Positions 1 to 10,200 of a DNA stretch of 64,000 bases are shown in pieces (within the stretch, counting starts at the first letter, position 1; each line of letters starts with the position of its first letter). Under the pieces are notes generated by a model. It saw only the letters and a program-made list of their open reading frames with translations, searched no databases and was not told the origin of the DNA. The stretch is from Beta vulgaris subsp. vulgaris (Eukaryota > Streptophyta > Magnoliopsida > Caryophyllales > Amaranthaceae). Made by a program: the position numbers and the translations under genes. Where the stretch lies: assembly GCF_026745355.1 (NCBI RefSeq), contig NC_079206.1, forward strand, positions 6,779,044-6,843,043. Reading direction: 5' to 3'.

Positions 1-306
1 TAGAGTCCACCTTTTTTTTTATTGACGATTGTAATAATTCGACACTTAATTTCAACCTTGTAAATGACATTATACTATTTTAAGGGTTCTCCTCGTGCCA
101 CGTGCAGTGGTCTTCTAAAATTATTTTATTTTTACCTTATAAACAAACTCTTTAATTATTGATATTTTTACCATTGCAAATAAATATATTACATCCCACC
201 AACCTAAACACCAATAATCACCTATTCACTTCAAATAAAAAAAATAACAACACTCGTCAACTATTTTTCCAAAGTCTCATCCCACTATTGTCACTAACTA
301 TAGACC

Positions 307-574
307 TAGAGGGGTAGATGAGGATGTGCAAGGAGCCCAACAGCGCAGGACCCCCAAAATTATAAAGGCCCCAAAATATATTATTTTGAAAATTTTACTT
401 TATATTTGAAGAAATCACCCTTGTTTTCCGGCCTTAATAAATTTGTCAATGATTTATCTTTAGATTTTCAACTTTCATCTTTAGAACTCTAACTTTTCAT
501 CTTTATTTTCTATAGATTTAGGGGCCCAATTTTCATGTTAGAACCGGGGCCCCAAAATTTTCAAGACGGCCCTG
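307..574. mobile_element. hAT-like non-autonomous element (MITE)
   Basis: The 8-bp direct repeat TATAGACC flanks the segment (299-306 and 575-582), the TSD length of hAT elements. The right end reads, inverted, CAGGGCCGTCTTGAAAATTT; the left end is degenerate, but both sides carry GGGGCCCC/AAAATT-type subterminal sequence. There is no coding capacity. The class call rests on the TSD length and the CAGGGCCG-type right end. Confidence 0.65.
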
Positions 575-724
575 TATAGACCCACTACAACCAGTTTTAG
601 CACCCATTTGGTCCATCAATTATATATTATCGTGAAATTTTGGCAGAATTAGTAATTAGTCAATAGATTTCAAAGAAGGGGTATATTTGACGATGACAGT
701 ATTGGCTAAGGCTAAGGTGTTTGA

Positions 725-1644
725 CAGGGCCGACTATTGGCCTGTGCAAACAGACCAATAGCACAAGGCCCAAAATAAAACAGGGCCTCAATCTGAAAAA
801 AGCAGTAGAGATAAATGTCAAAAATGCAACATGGATTACAATAAATGCAGTGGCTCAGTGGTTTTGGGATTAACTTAAGGATGCTTTTGTACGGAGGTGT
901 GGGGTTCGACTTTGCTCAACAATACCTCTTCAGTTTTATAAGCTTCTTTTACTCTTAATTTTTTGTTAAAAGATAACGAAACTACCTTTCTATATTTTCT
1001 TTCCTTTTCAAGTAACTTCATACTTCCAAATAATAAAATATCAATTTTCGAATTATACTAATATGAGTTTTTTCAACTGAAGAATAGCAGCGATATGTTG
1101 TAAAACTCTATTCAAACTTTTTTTTTACCAAAAATCTTATGGTAAAAAGTACTTCTATGTTAGAGACATTCAGATAGTAGATCTAAGAAAATTTCTAGCC
1201 AATATATCTTTAGAAAAACATATATTAACCGTCTTCAATGTATAATAATTAAACATTTTTTTTAAACAATACGTTTATTAGGATTATCTAAGTTAAAGTT
1301 TTAACTATTAACTTAGAATTAAAAATATGTTAAACTTGAAGCGTTGGTCAATCATAAGACTTGCCATTACAAAATCGTATATTGTTAAAAAGTAATCTTA
1401 CATTTTTTGTTTATCCCTTTATAAGTTTCATTTATCTTGTATTCATATCTCCATTGTTAAATTTTAGAATCTCCTACCACTATATAAATAAAGAAAAATT
1501 TTTAGGTGTTTCATCATGTAATCTAAAGGATATTAATAATAATACTATAAAGTATAATCTTATATTATAATATGATATGAAATTTTTTAAGACGTCTTCA
1601 TTTATAATTAGCATAGGGTCCCGTAATTATTTAAGACGGCTCTG
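725..1644. mobile_element. hAT-like non-autonomous element, 0.9 kb
   Basis: The left end is CAGGGCCGACT and the right end, inverted, is CAGAGCCGTCTTA. The flanks are near-identical 8-bp repeats, GTGTTTGA (717-724) and GTGGTTGA (1645-1652). Its right terminus resembles that of the element at 307-574, so both probably belong to related hAT families. No transposase-like reading frame is present; short frames inside are AT-rich noise. Confidence 0.6.
848..975 (+). repeat. Possible tRNA-derived SINE fragment
   Basis: GTGGCTCAGTGGTT resembles a pol III A box, and GGGGTTCGACTTT about 50 bp later resembles a B box. No TSD or poly(A) tail was found, and it lies inside the hAT-like element at 725-1644. 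It may be a decayed SINE or a chance match. Confidence 0.3.
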
Positions 1645-1652
1645 GTGGTTGA

Positions 1653-3279
1653 CAAGTGGTTAATTAAGGTGGTGTGAGGTACTATAAGTATTTCAAATGG
1701 TAGTACATAAAAATGTCAATAAGTGATACCAACGTGAATTCAAAAACTCCTGATGGTATCATATGGAAAAGTCAATATTACAGGGTACTATATATGCATT
1801 ATTTCTTGAAATTTTATGTTCTTTTATGTATTATTTCTATATTTTATATCAGGCATCGGTTAGGCTACCTTAAAAAGGAAATAGAAAAAAACAAATTGTT
1901 TAATCACAACAAATATACATTTTATACTTCTTTCTCATATTAATCTCAACATACCCTAGTGTATAAAGTTTTTAGGAAGTAGATAAAGTAGAACATGAAT
2001 TATATTTTTTTATTGTTAAATTTTTTTTGATTGGAGACAACAAGTATTACTATAATATTGTGGGTAATTGTGTATGTCCTTATATTGTTGTGGATATGCG
2101 TAGAGAGTTGTTATTTTATATTCTATATTTTTTTTAATAAAGATGTGGCGTATGATTATAAAGTGGGGAATAATAAACAGTTAGCAGGTCCACATTTAAA
2201 AAGAAAGTGCTATATTTAATATGAGACGGCTAAATATGAGTGTTGCGATTAAAATGGGATGGAGATAGTGCATATTTATATAATCTATATAATCAAGGTA
2301 AAAGTAAAAATATGAGAGAGGGAAAGAAAGAGAGAAGAAAAAGTAGCTAGAAAGTACAGCGATTGAGATTGCATAAACAACCTCAGTGTTCTCACATATT
2401 GAATGACAAATAAACAATTTTTAAAATTGAGGAGTTATTCCTTTGTTTTGTTGCCAATTGGTTTTAGTGACCCTTCTTTGGGTAAGCAAGTTGTCCCAAA
2501 TCATTTCTATTCACGAGTGGGGCGCAAGCCCATTCAAAAATTGACTTTAACATCACATGAAGGTTCCAATAGTTGTAGTTAGGAACTTGTTTGCAATTTT
2601 CGAAACCCTAATTACTAGCTTGATCATTGAAGACACATTTAGCAATTAGCTTGGCCAAGCAAATTAGCTTTGAGAAAAAAAATATGCTAACAGCAAACCG
2701 AAGATGGTTGAAAAAGTGAGTCTCATCACTGACAAGTGGGAAGTCTTTTAATTGAGAGCTTTAGCTAAGCATGGGGGTACTAATTAGTTAGAAATGAAAT
2801 TGGTGGAAATCCTATGTGTCGTAGCAAACTAATTTGACAATTAGCTTGTCATTGAAGATGCACTTAGACAAAATATGTCGGGTGTTGCGTCCTATATTAT
2901 AAGCTAATAAAAAACATATATATAAAGTAAAACAATCTAAAAAGAGAAGTATGTATATATACTAAAAATAAACTAATTAAGGAGTTAATAATAAATGTAT
3001 TTTAGTTTAAATATATGTTTTGTAATAAGAAAACCCACCCTTAATTAAATTGTCTATTCCTTTATTTTTTTTTTAAATAAAAATTGTCCATATTGTATCA
3101 AAATGTCTACTTAAAATCAGTTTTGTTTGGTATACAAGAAATTATGTAGTTAATAATAATTTCCATGATTTTCTGATTTGGGTAGTTCTTTATTTGGTTG
3201 AAAAAAAAGTGGGGAAAATGGGGACAATGCATGAGAATTTGAAATTCCCACAATATATAGGATTTGATTTACCTACCTT
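1653..3279. other. AT-rich intergenic DNA, no gene seen
   Basis: Only short AT-rich frames occur, without recognisable domains, and no terminal repeats were found. Partial internal similarity (AATTAGCTTG near 2655 and 2840) hints at an old unresolved repeat. Confidence 0.5.
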
Positions 3280-3290
3280 CCCCTTGATTA

Positions 3291-3548
3291 TGTGTTGAGA
3301 TCATCTAGAGTTTCAAAATAACTCTACACGGTAGAGTTCGTTAAATATCAATCGTTGATGAAGAAATCAAAGGCTTGTATTTTCTTTCCCAAAAATTCTC
3401 CCTATTCCCCCCCCCCCCCCCCCCCCCCCCCGAATATCTTGCCCATATCTTTTCCTTTCTCACTAATCATGAGCCCTTGATTTTTTAATATAAGGTCATG
3501 ATTCAACTCTATTTTGTAGAGTTTTCATAAAACTCTAGAGGATCTGGA
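3291..3548. mobile_element. Mutator-type MITE with long TSD
   Basis: The ends are inverted repeats: AGATCATCTAGAGTTT on the left against AGATCCTCTAGAGTTT read inverted from the right, continuing into AACTCTAC..TAGAGTT. An 11-bp direct repeat CCCCTTGATTA flanks it (3280-3290, 3549-3559). A TSD of 9 to 11 bp is typical of Mutator-like elements. It is non-coding and contains a run of 25 C. Confidence 0.65.
3407..3431. repeat. Homopolymer run of 25 C
   Basis: Uninterrupted C run inside the MITE at 3291-3548. Its true length is likely unstable and may be misassembled. Confidence 0.9.
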
Positions 3549-4115
3549 CCCCTTGATTACTCACAATTCCTATATAATTTTCTATAAATTACAGCTTCTC
3601 TTGTTACTACCAAACAACTCAAACTAATTCTTAGAAATTTTTTAGAAGAATTATATTCCCATAAATTATAATTTTTTATGGAAAAATAATTCCCATTATA
3701 ACCAAACAAGTACAAAATACCTTAAGAAATTGTCTACGGAAATGCAAGCTACATGTTCAATCTTATCTCAAGCAATTGATTTAGGTTAAATTAAACTACC
3801 TTTTATCAAATTCTCGGGACCGCGGATTGGTGAGAGAAGAAGTTCATCAAAATTAAATTGAAACGGACAAATTTATAAACTACAAACATTATCTTTTTTG
3901 CTCTTAAAAATAAAAATATTGCCTTAAAGACGGTTAGGACTTGGATCTAATCATATATGGAGTATTTGTTGTTAGTGGTTGAAAATTAGGACCATACTGA
4001 ATTTGGTCTTTTGGGACCATTTGTAAAGAATCCTTTAGTAGTTGCAACAAGTGGAAAGTAGGAGATCGCACACAACATTCAAAATCCATTGACACAGTAA
4101 CAACAAAAAAATATA

Positions 4116-4353
4116 CTCCTTGTCTCCTTCCATCTCAATAAATGGTTTCTGTTTTATTTTTTAATATTTTTGACCTAATATTCTCATTAATATATAAAAA
4201 GATATATACTTATGAAGGATCTTAATAGATTCATCTCAATGTGTAGTTTTATAATATCCACTTTTTATATTTTTCTTAATTGTAACTAAAAATATTATTG
4301 ATGGTTATAAATACGTGTTGGAAACGATCGAGAACTAATTTTGGGATGGAAAA
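4116..4353. mobile_element. Degenerate Stowaway-like MITE
   Basis: The left side reads TA then CTCCTTGTCTCCTTCCATC and the right side TTTTGGGATGGA.. then TA, resembling worn Stowaway ends (CTCCCTCCGTC). The flanks end in TA. Only partial matches remain. Confidence 0.35.
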
Positions 4354-4564
4354 TACTTAATAGATGCAACGTTTGATTTTTACGTTTTTCTATACACAAT
4401 TTTGACTATTAGTATCTCTAGTTTTATATTTATGAAAATTACAAGATATTGGAATCTTATAAATATATATTGAGAATTGAGATAAATCCAATTAACGATA
4501 TATATTACATGCATGCTAAAATTAATATTATATATAAAATGTAAATTCATAGCCGAAGTAAGTA

Positions 4565-4893
4565 CTTCCTCCTTTTTTTTACATGTTACACTTTGATATT
4601 TTACACTATTCGCAAATTTCACTTTGACTATCGTTTGTTATTATTTATATATGAATCAAAATACAGTCATGTGAGACTTGTTAGCTTCGTCTTAATATTT
4701 ATTTTTTACAAATACAAAATTAGAGATATTCTCTTTTCTGATGATAAGCTCCAATTGCATCATAGGAATTACAAAAAAAAAGTTTCTTTTTATATACTTA
4801 TGATTATTATCGTCAATTCTGTGTCCTTAAAATTTTGCATTGGCATGCGTGAAAAGTGAAAGTGTAATATGTAAAAAAAAAAAACGGAGGAAG
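4565..4893. mobile_element. Stowaway-like MITE (Tc1/mariner)
   Basis: The ends are CTTCCTCCTTTTTTTTACAT and its inverted counterpart ending CGGAGGAAG. Both flanks are TA (4563-4564, 4894-4895), the mariner TSD. Internal frames are antisense shadows of the inverted repeat. Confidence 0.7.
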
Positions 4894-5479
4894 TATATAA
4901 ATGGTGCAAAGTCAAAATGTTTCAATTATTAAAAAATAAAAAGCATAATGGATTTCTAATTGCAATAATTGGAATAAATCTTCAACTTAGATTCTATTTA
5001 GATCCTGAAAGTTATTTTTGAAGGTCAGGAAACCACACCATAATTGTAATGTTAAATTATGAAATAATGTCTTATCATGAATCGCGACAATTCCGACAAA
5101 ACTCAAACACTGATAACTACAAAACAATATGAATTTGCAAAAACGTCCCAGCGGAAATTGCTATAAAGCAGAAAAGAAAGAGACCAACATTTATATCCAC
5201 AAATAATATTTTTTAATCATGCAATAGAAAAGTCCCAACTGATTCCTCTATTGAGAATTTGAGATGATGTCTAGACATAAGACATTTAGTAATATCTCAA
5301 CTGACCCCTAACATATTTTGACAGAGTTGTTTACTTGTATTCGGATAACATTATATATCTCCATCACATCAGTATTGCCGGAGAAAGATGAGTCACACCA
5401 AAATCCAAATAATGTAGATCACTTGAGAACCTAGAGTTTTTTATTTTATTTTAATGTTTAGAGATTAGAGTTGCACTAA

Positions 5480-5650
5480 GTAGTTCGTGTTCTTTTGGAT
5501 TTATTTTCAGTTAATTTCAGTTCGATTTAATTAATTTCGGTTCAGTTCATTTTCTCTCTTCAATTCAATTTCTCTCAGTTTAATTCAATTCAGTTAATTT
5601 CTCTTCAGTTGAGTTAATTTCAATTTCTTTTAATCCAAAAGAACGGAACC
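5480..5650. mobile_element. Tourist/Harbinger-like MITE
   Basis: Terminal inverted repeats GTTCTTTTGGATT / AATCCAAAAGAAC are flanked by TAA on both sides (5477-5479, 5651-5653), a 3-bp Harbinger-type TSD. The interior is built from short variants of TTCAGTTAATT. Confidence 0.55.
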
Positions 5651-6359
5651 TAAATATAAGTAGAAGTTTCTCTATATACAAGAAAATAAAACTTGTGCAA
5701 TCCTAAAAATTTAAAGGCAACTTATTTCCTCAATAACCTTATTATAAGTTGATCCTTTTTTTCTTTTTTTTTTTCTCATTCCGCCTATTCCACTTAACAC
5801 ACACACAATGACATAAATCTGTAATGAACTAAGTTTATGCACCTCAATTCTTGGCGTATGACTGTTAACGATAAACAATGACGTGAAGAATATATTAATA
5901 AGTTAGCATCATATTTTTCGTTGTTCGAAATTAATCACAATGAACCTTACAAGGAAATCTCATCTCTTTTTTTTTTTTTCAAATTTTATCGCGATAAAAA
6001 CAATATATAAACTTAATTTGCAATATGTTTTGGCTTTATTCGATAATACCAGCTGAAAATAAACTACAACTGATAAAATAAAGTTCAAACTAATAACGTG
6101 TTGGAACTGATAGTGTAGCTGATTAGCTTAACTGTTTGACAAGATTAGTTGTCTAAGTTGATAAATTATTTTGAAAAAAATTAATTGTTATCAAAATTTT
6201 AGAAATATTTTTCAAAACTACAGTCACTTGATTTTGAACAGGTGGAAATTTAAACTTATCATTTAAGTTATTTTAACGAGCTGAAATTATATTTTAGGTA
6301 CTTCCCAAACATTACTAATCATTTTATCAGTTAAAATATGTTAGCAACTTATCATTTAT
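5651..6359. other. Intergenic DNA, no gene seen
   Basis: AT-rich. A worn inverted-repeat element may span about 6022-6313 (TTTTGGCTTT.. against ..CCCAAACATT), but I could not fix ends or a TSD. Confidence 0.4.
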
Positions 6360-6370
6360 GGTAAGTAAAA

Positions 6371-6607
6371 GAGAATCAAGTGGGAGTCCAATGGTTGGAG
6401 CTCCCACCTCCCAACCTCATGGTCGGAAGTTCGACTCTCATCAACCCCTTATTTGGCGTGTTTGTGAGTGGATATTTGCTTCATGGTATAAATTCTCAGT
6501 TTCCAATCTCTGTAAGTTTCTTTATAGGTTGGGATCCACTTCATACCCTCTAACTCGAGGGCTGGTCCTGCTTGGACCAGTAAATTACAGAATAAAAAAA
6601 AAATTAA
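6371..6607 (+). repeat. tRNA-derived SINE with TSD
   Basis: A box-like GTCCAATGGTTGGAGC and B box-like GGAAGTTCGACTCTC lie near the 5' end, and the 3' end has an A-rich tail (about 6592-6603). The flanks are direct repeats GGTAAGTAAAA (6360-6370) and GGTAACTAAAA (6608-6618), 10 of 11 identical. Any reading frame across it is incidental. Confidence 0.7.
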
Positions 6608-6789
6608 GGTAACTAAAATACTCACGCAAGCATAACCTTTGTCTACTACTAATAGTACTTAGTTTGAGCTGGTTCTACACAATGGTTCCCGAGAAACTTT
6701 TCTGGTTCTACACAAAGACCACCTATTGATTTTTCCGGTTTTACATAATGACTCCAAGTTCCCGAAACAGGTACTTATGCACTTGACTA

Positions 6790-7200
6790 TATTAAGCATA
6801 ACACTGCTTGCTGTGCTTGCTGCTCTTCTATGTTCAACTCTGAATCCTATAATGAGGATTACAGTAACACATTACATCACACTATACAAGCCTACTGGAT
6901 TCTGTTAAATATTCTGTTGAGCCTAAGCTTCTAGAAGGATGAGCTGCCCAATGCTGCCCTTTTCTGTTACAACAGTGACAACTCAGCAATCCGGGCATTT
7001 TAGTCTAGACCAATCAAGTTTCAGCATTATTGTATATAAATAGCAAAGTCTTGTTAATGATGTAATAATCTGAGAATTCTCTCTGTAAAGATGTTAGTTC
7101 CAAAATAAGAAAAATATATTTCGGCTTCTTCTGTAAGCTTTCCTTTCATAGCATCAATGGAGTATTGTTACAAAATTCAATCATACAATAAAAATTGACA
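6790..7200 (+). repeat. 5' LTR of copia element
   Basis: Starts TATTAAGCATAA, where the canonical TG has changed to TA, and ends AAAAATTGACA. It is 411 bp, near-identical to 11816-12231, and lacks a 5-bp stretch present there (near 6889). Confidence 0.93.
7035..7044 (+). promoter_or_regulatory. TATA box in copia 5' LTR
   Basis: TATATAAATA lies in mid-LTR, where the U3/R junction is expected, and is the likely core promoter of the element's transcript. Confidence 0.6.
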
Positions 7201-7212
7201 TGGTATCAGAGC
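7201..7212 (+). other. Primer-binding site (initiator Met tRNA)
   Basis: TGGTATCAGAGC directly follows the 5' LTR. It is the standard plant copia PBS, complementary to the 3' end of initiator tRNA-Met. Confidence 0.9.
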
Positions 7213-7292
7213 TAACAATCGATCAATAGCTTCATTCATTTTAGATTTTTTTTTCCTCCTTTTCTTCTCTAAAAACCTCAAAATCTTCAACA

Positions 7293-10200
7293 ATGGTGAC
7301 AGAAACCAATTCACCACAAATCGATCCTTCTTCTGATCCTTCAACTCCATATTATGTGCATCCAAGTGATTCGCAGTTTCGTATTGCAAATGAGAAATTC
7401 AATGGATCAGATTTTAATGATTGGAAACGATCTGTTATAATTAGCCTATCATCCAAGAATAAGCTTGGCTTCATTGATGGAAGCATTTCTAAACCTGATG
7501 TTAGTACTGGACTTTACAAATGCTGGTTCAGAGTCAACAGCACCATAATTTCGTGGTTTATTCAAGCTCTTGACACTCACATTGCTAGAAGTATTCTGTA
7601 TTTCGATTCAGCACAAGAAATTTGGAACAATCTTCAAGAGAGATTTGGTCAGACAACAGGAGCTCAAATTTTCTCTTTACAGCAGCAAATTGCTGAGATT
7701 CAACAAGGAACAGATTCTATTTCACTATTCTTCACCAAAATTAAAATGCTATGGGATGAATTGGATTCAGCAAATCCTCTTCCTATATGCAGCTGTGATA
7801 AATGTACTTGTCAAGTGATAAGAAGAATTCACAAGATGCAAGAAGAAAATCGTTTAATACAATTCTTGATGAAACTAAGTCCAGAATTCAATAATGTCAG
7901 AGGCAGCATTCTAATTCAGGCTCCTCTTCCTACAATTTCTCTAGCTTACAGGTTACTAATGCAAGAAGAGAGACACAAGGAAGTCTATCAGGCTAACCAT
8001 GTCACTGATGATGCATCACTTTTTCTAGCTAATAAGAGAAGATCTCTGGATTTCTCTAACAATGCTGGAAATAACAACTCATGGAACCATAATAGGTTCA
8101 GTTTTGGCAACAATCAGATCATCAGATCAGGAGGCACACAAGGCAATTACATGAGAAGATCAAATTTGTTCTGTGATCATTGTAAGATTAAAGGTCACAC
8201 AAAAGAGAATTGCTGGAAGCTACATGGTTATCCACCAGAAATAAAAGAGAAATGGAAGGGCAAGAGAGTAGCTGCTATGGTTCAGGAGGATACCAATCAA
8301 GTTACTGCTGCTGCTGGGACTAATCAAGCTGTTCCTCAGATTACAGCTGAACAATACACTAGGTTGATGTGTCTTTTGGAGCAAAACAAAACAGAAACTC
8401 CTGACAATCATGATAACACTGCCTTTGTAGCAGGTATGCATTGCTTACTATCCTTTGATCATGATGCTTGGATAATTGATAGTGGTGCTACCAATCACAT
8501 AACACATGATTTGAGTAAATTTACAAATTATGTGCATGTTGAACATCTGAATAATTATATAACTATTCCTGATGGGACTAAAGTGCTTGTTAAGCATAAA
8601 GGGAATGTGAAGCTGGATGATGAGATTGAACTACATAATGTTCTTCATGTACCTGATTTTCAGTTTAATCTGATATCAGTGAATAAGATGTGTAGAGACA
8701 TGAAAGGTTCCATTTCATTCACTGATAATGCCTGTTTTATTCAGGGCCTTTTACAGTCAAAGCCTTTGAAGCTTGGTAGTCTGAGAAGAGGTTTGTTCTA
8801 CTTGGATCTAAACACTATTGAAAAGCATGGGTTACAAACTTGCTGTGTTGCTGAGTCTGGAAGCAATGAAACCACTAGTAGTCAGTTTGTAAACAGTTCA
8901 AATAATGTCATAGAAGATGTAAAACTTTGGCATCTAAGGCTTGGTCACATGTCTTTTCATCATCTGAATAAAGTAATACCAAATTTAGATGTAAAGTCAT
9001 GTCTGGATAGCTGTTTTTGTCAGATTTGTCCTGTAGCCAAACAAACCATTTTGCCTTTCCCTACAAGTCAATCTAGAAGCACTGAAATTTTTGATTTGTT
9101 ACATCTTGATCTATGGGGTCCTTACAGGGCTTCCACTTATGAAGGTTGCACAATGTTCTTAACTGTTGTGGATGATTATAGTAGAATGTGTTGGGTCTTC
9201 TTTCTCAAAAACAAAAGTGATGTCTATGAAGTTTTTGTTGCCTTTCTTGCTTATGTTTTCAATCATTTCCACATTAAAGTCAAGAATATTAGGACTGATA
9301 ATGCCTTAGAGCTGTGTGAGGGTCAGATGAAGAAATTCTATAAAGAACAAAGGATCTTACATCAAAGTTCTTGTACCTATACCCCACAACAAAACGGCAT
9401 TGTAGAAAGGAAACATAGGCATATTTTAGAGACAGCAAGGGCATTATATTTTCAGTCCAAAGTGCCCTTGAAGTTTTGGGGAGAATGTGTCAAAGTTGCA
9501 GTGCATTTAATAAATCGAATGCCATTATCTAGTAATCAGTTTTTGAGTCCTTTTGAGCTTCTTTTTAAACACAAACCTAACCTGAACTACCTTAGAGTTT
9601 ATGGTTGCCTATGTTTTGCTACAACAGTCAAGGTCCACAGAACCAAGTTTGCACCACGAGCTGAACCTTGTGTTTTCATAGGGTATTCTAGTAGCCAAAA
9701 GGGATACAAACTAGTGAGTCTTGTAACTAACAAAGTTTTTGTCAACAGGAATGTAAGATTTCATGAAAAGCATTTTCCCTACCATTACAAATCCTCTCAA
9801 TCTGCCACAAATACCTTCAAAATATATCTACCAACTTCTACCAACACTAATATTTTCTATGATGATTTTCCTTTATCTTCATCAAATACATCTGCTCATA
9901 TCACTTCCACTACCATAAGTTCAGCATCCACACCTTCAACATCACCACATATATCTCACCATATCAGTTCTTCCACTCGACAAGAAGCTTCCAACTCTCC
10001 TAATTCTGTTATGGACATTTCACAACAGCTAGGTGAAGTTCTAGAGTCCTCTCAATCTCTTGCTGATATTTCCAGTCACCTAGAAGTTGTCCTTCCCTCT
10101 CTTCCCAGACGTTCTAGCAGAACTCATCTTCCACCTAAACGGACTGAAGATTATCTTTGTAATTCTGCACAACAGACATCCACATCTTCTGATCCTACAG

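Noticed and set aside
3407..3431. Functional G-quadruplex-like tract
   Set aside because: A pure 25-C run inside a MITE is more simply slippage or an assembly artefact.
4380..4859. Overlapping 80-88 aa frames on both strands
   Set aside because: They fall largely on a Stowaway inverted-repeat element and have no protein features beyond AT-rich hydrophobic composition.
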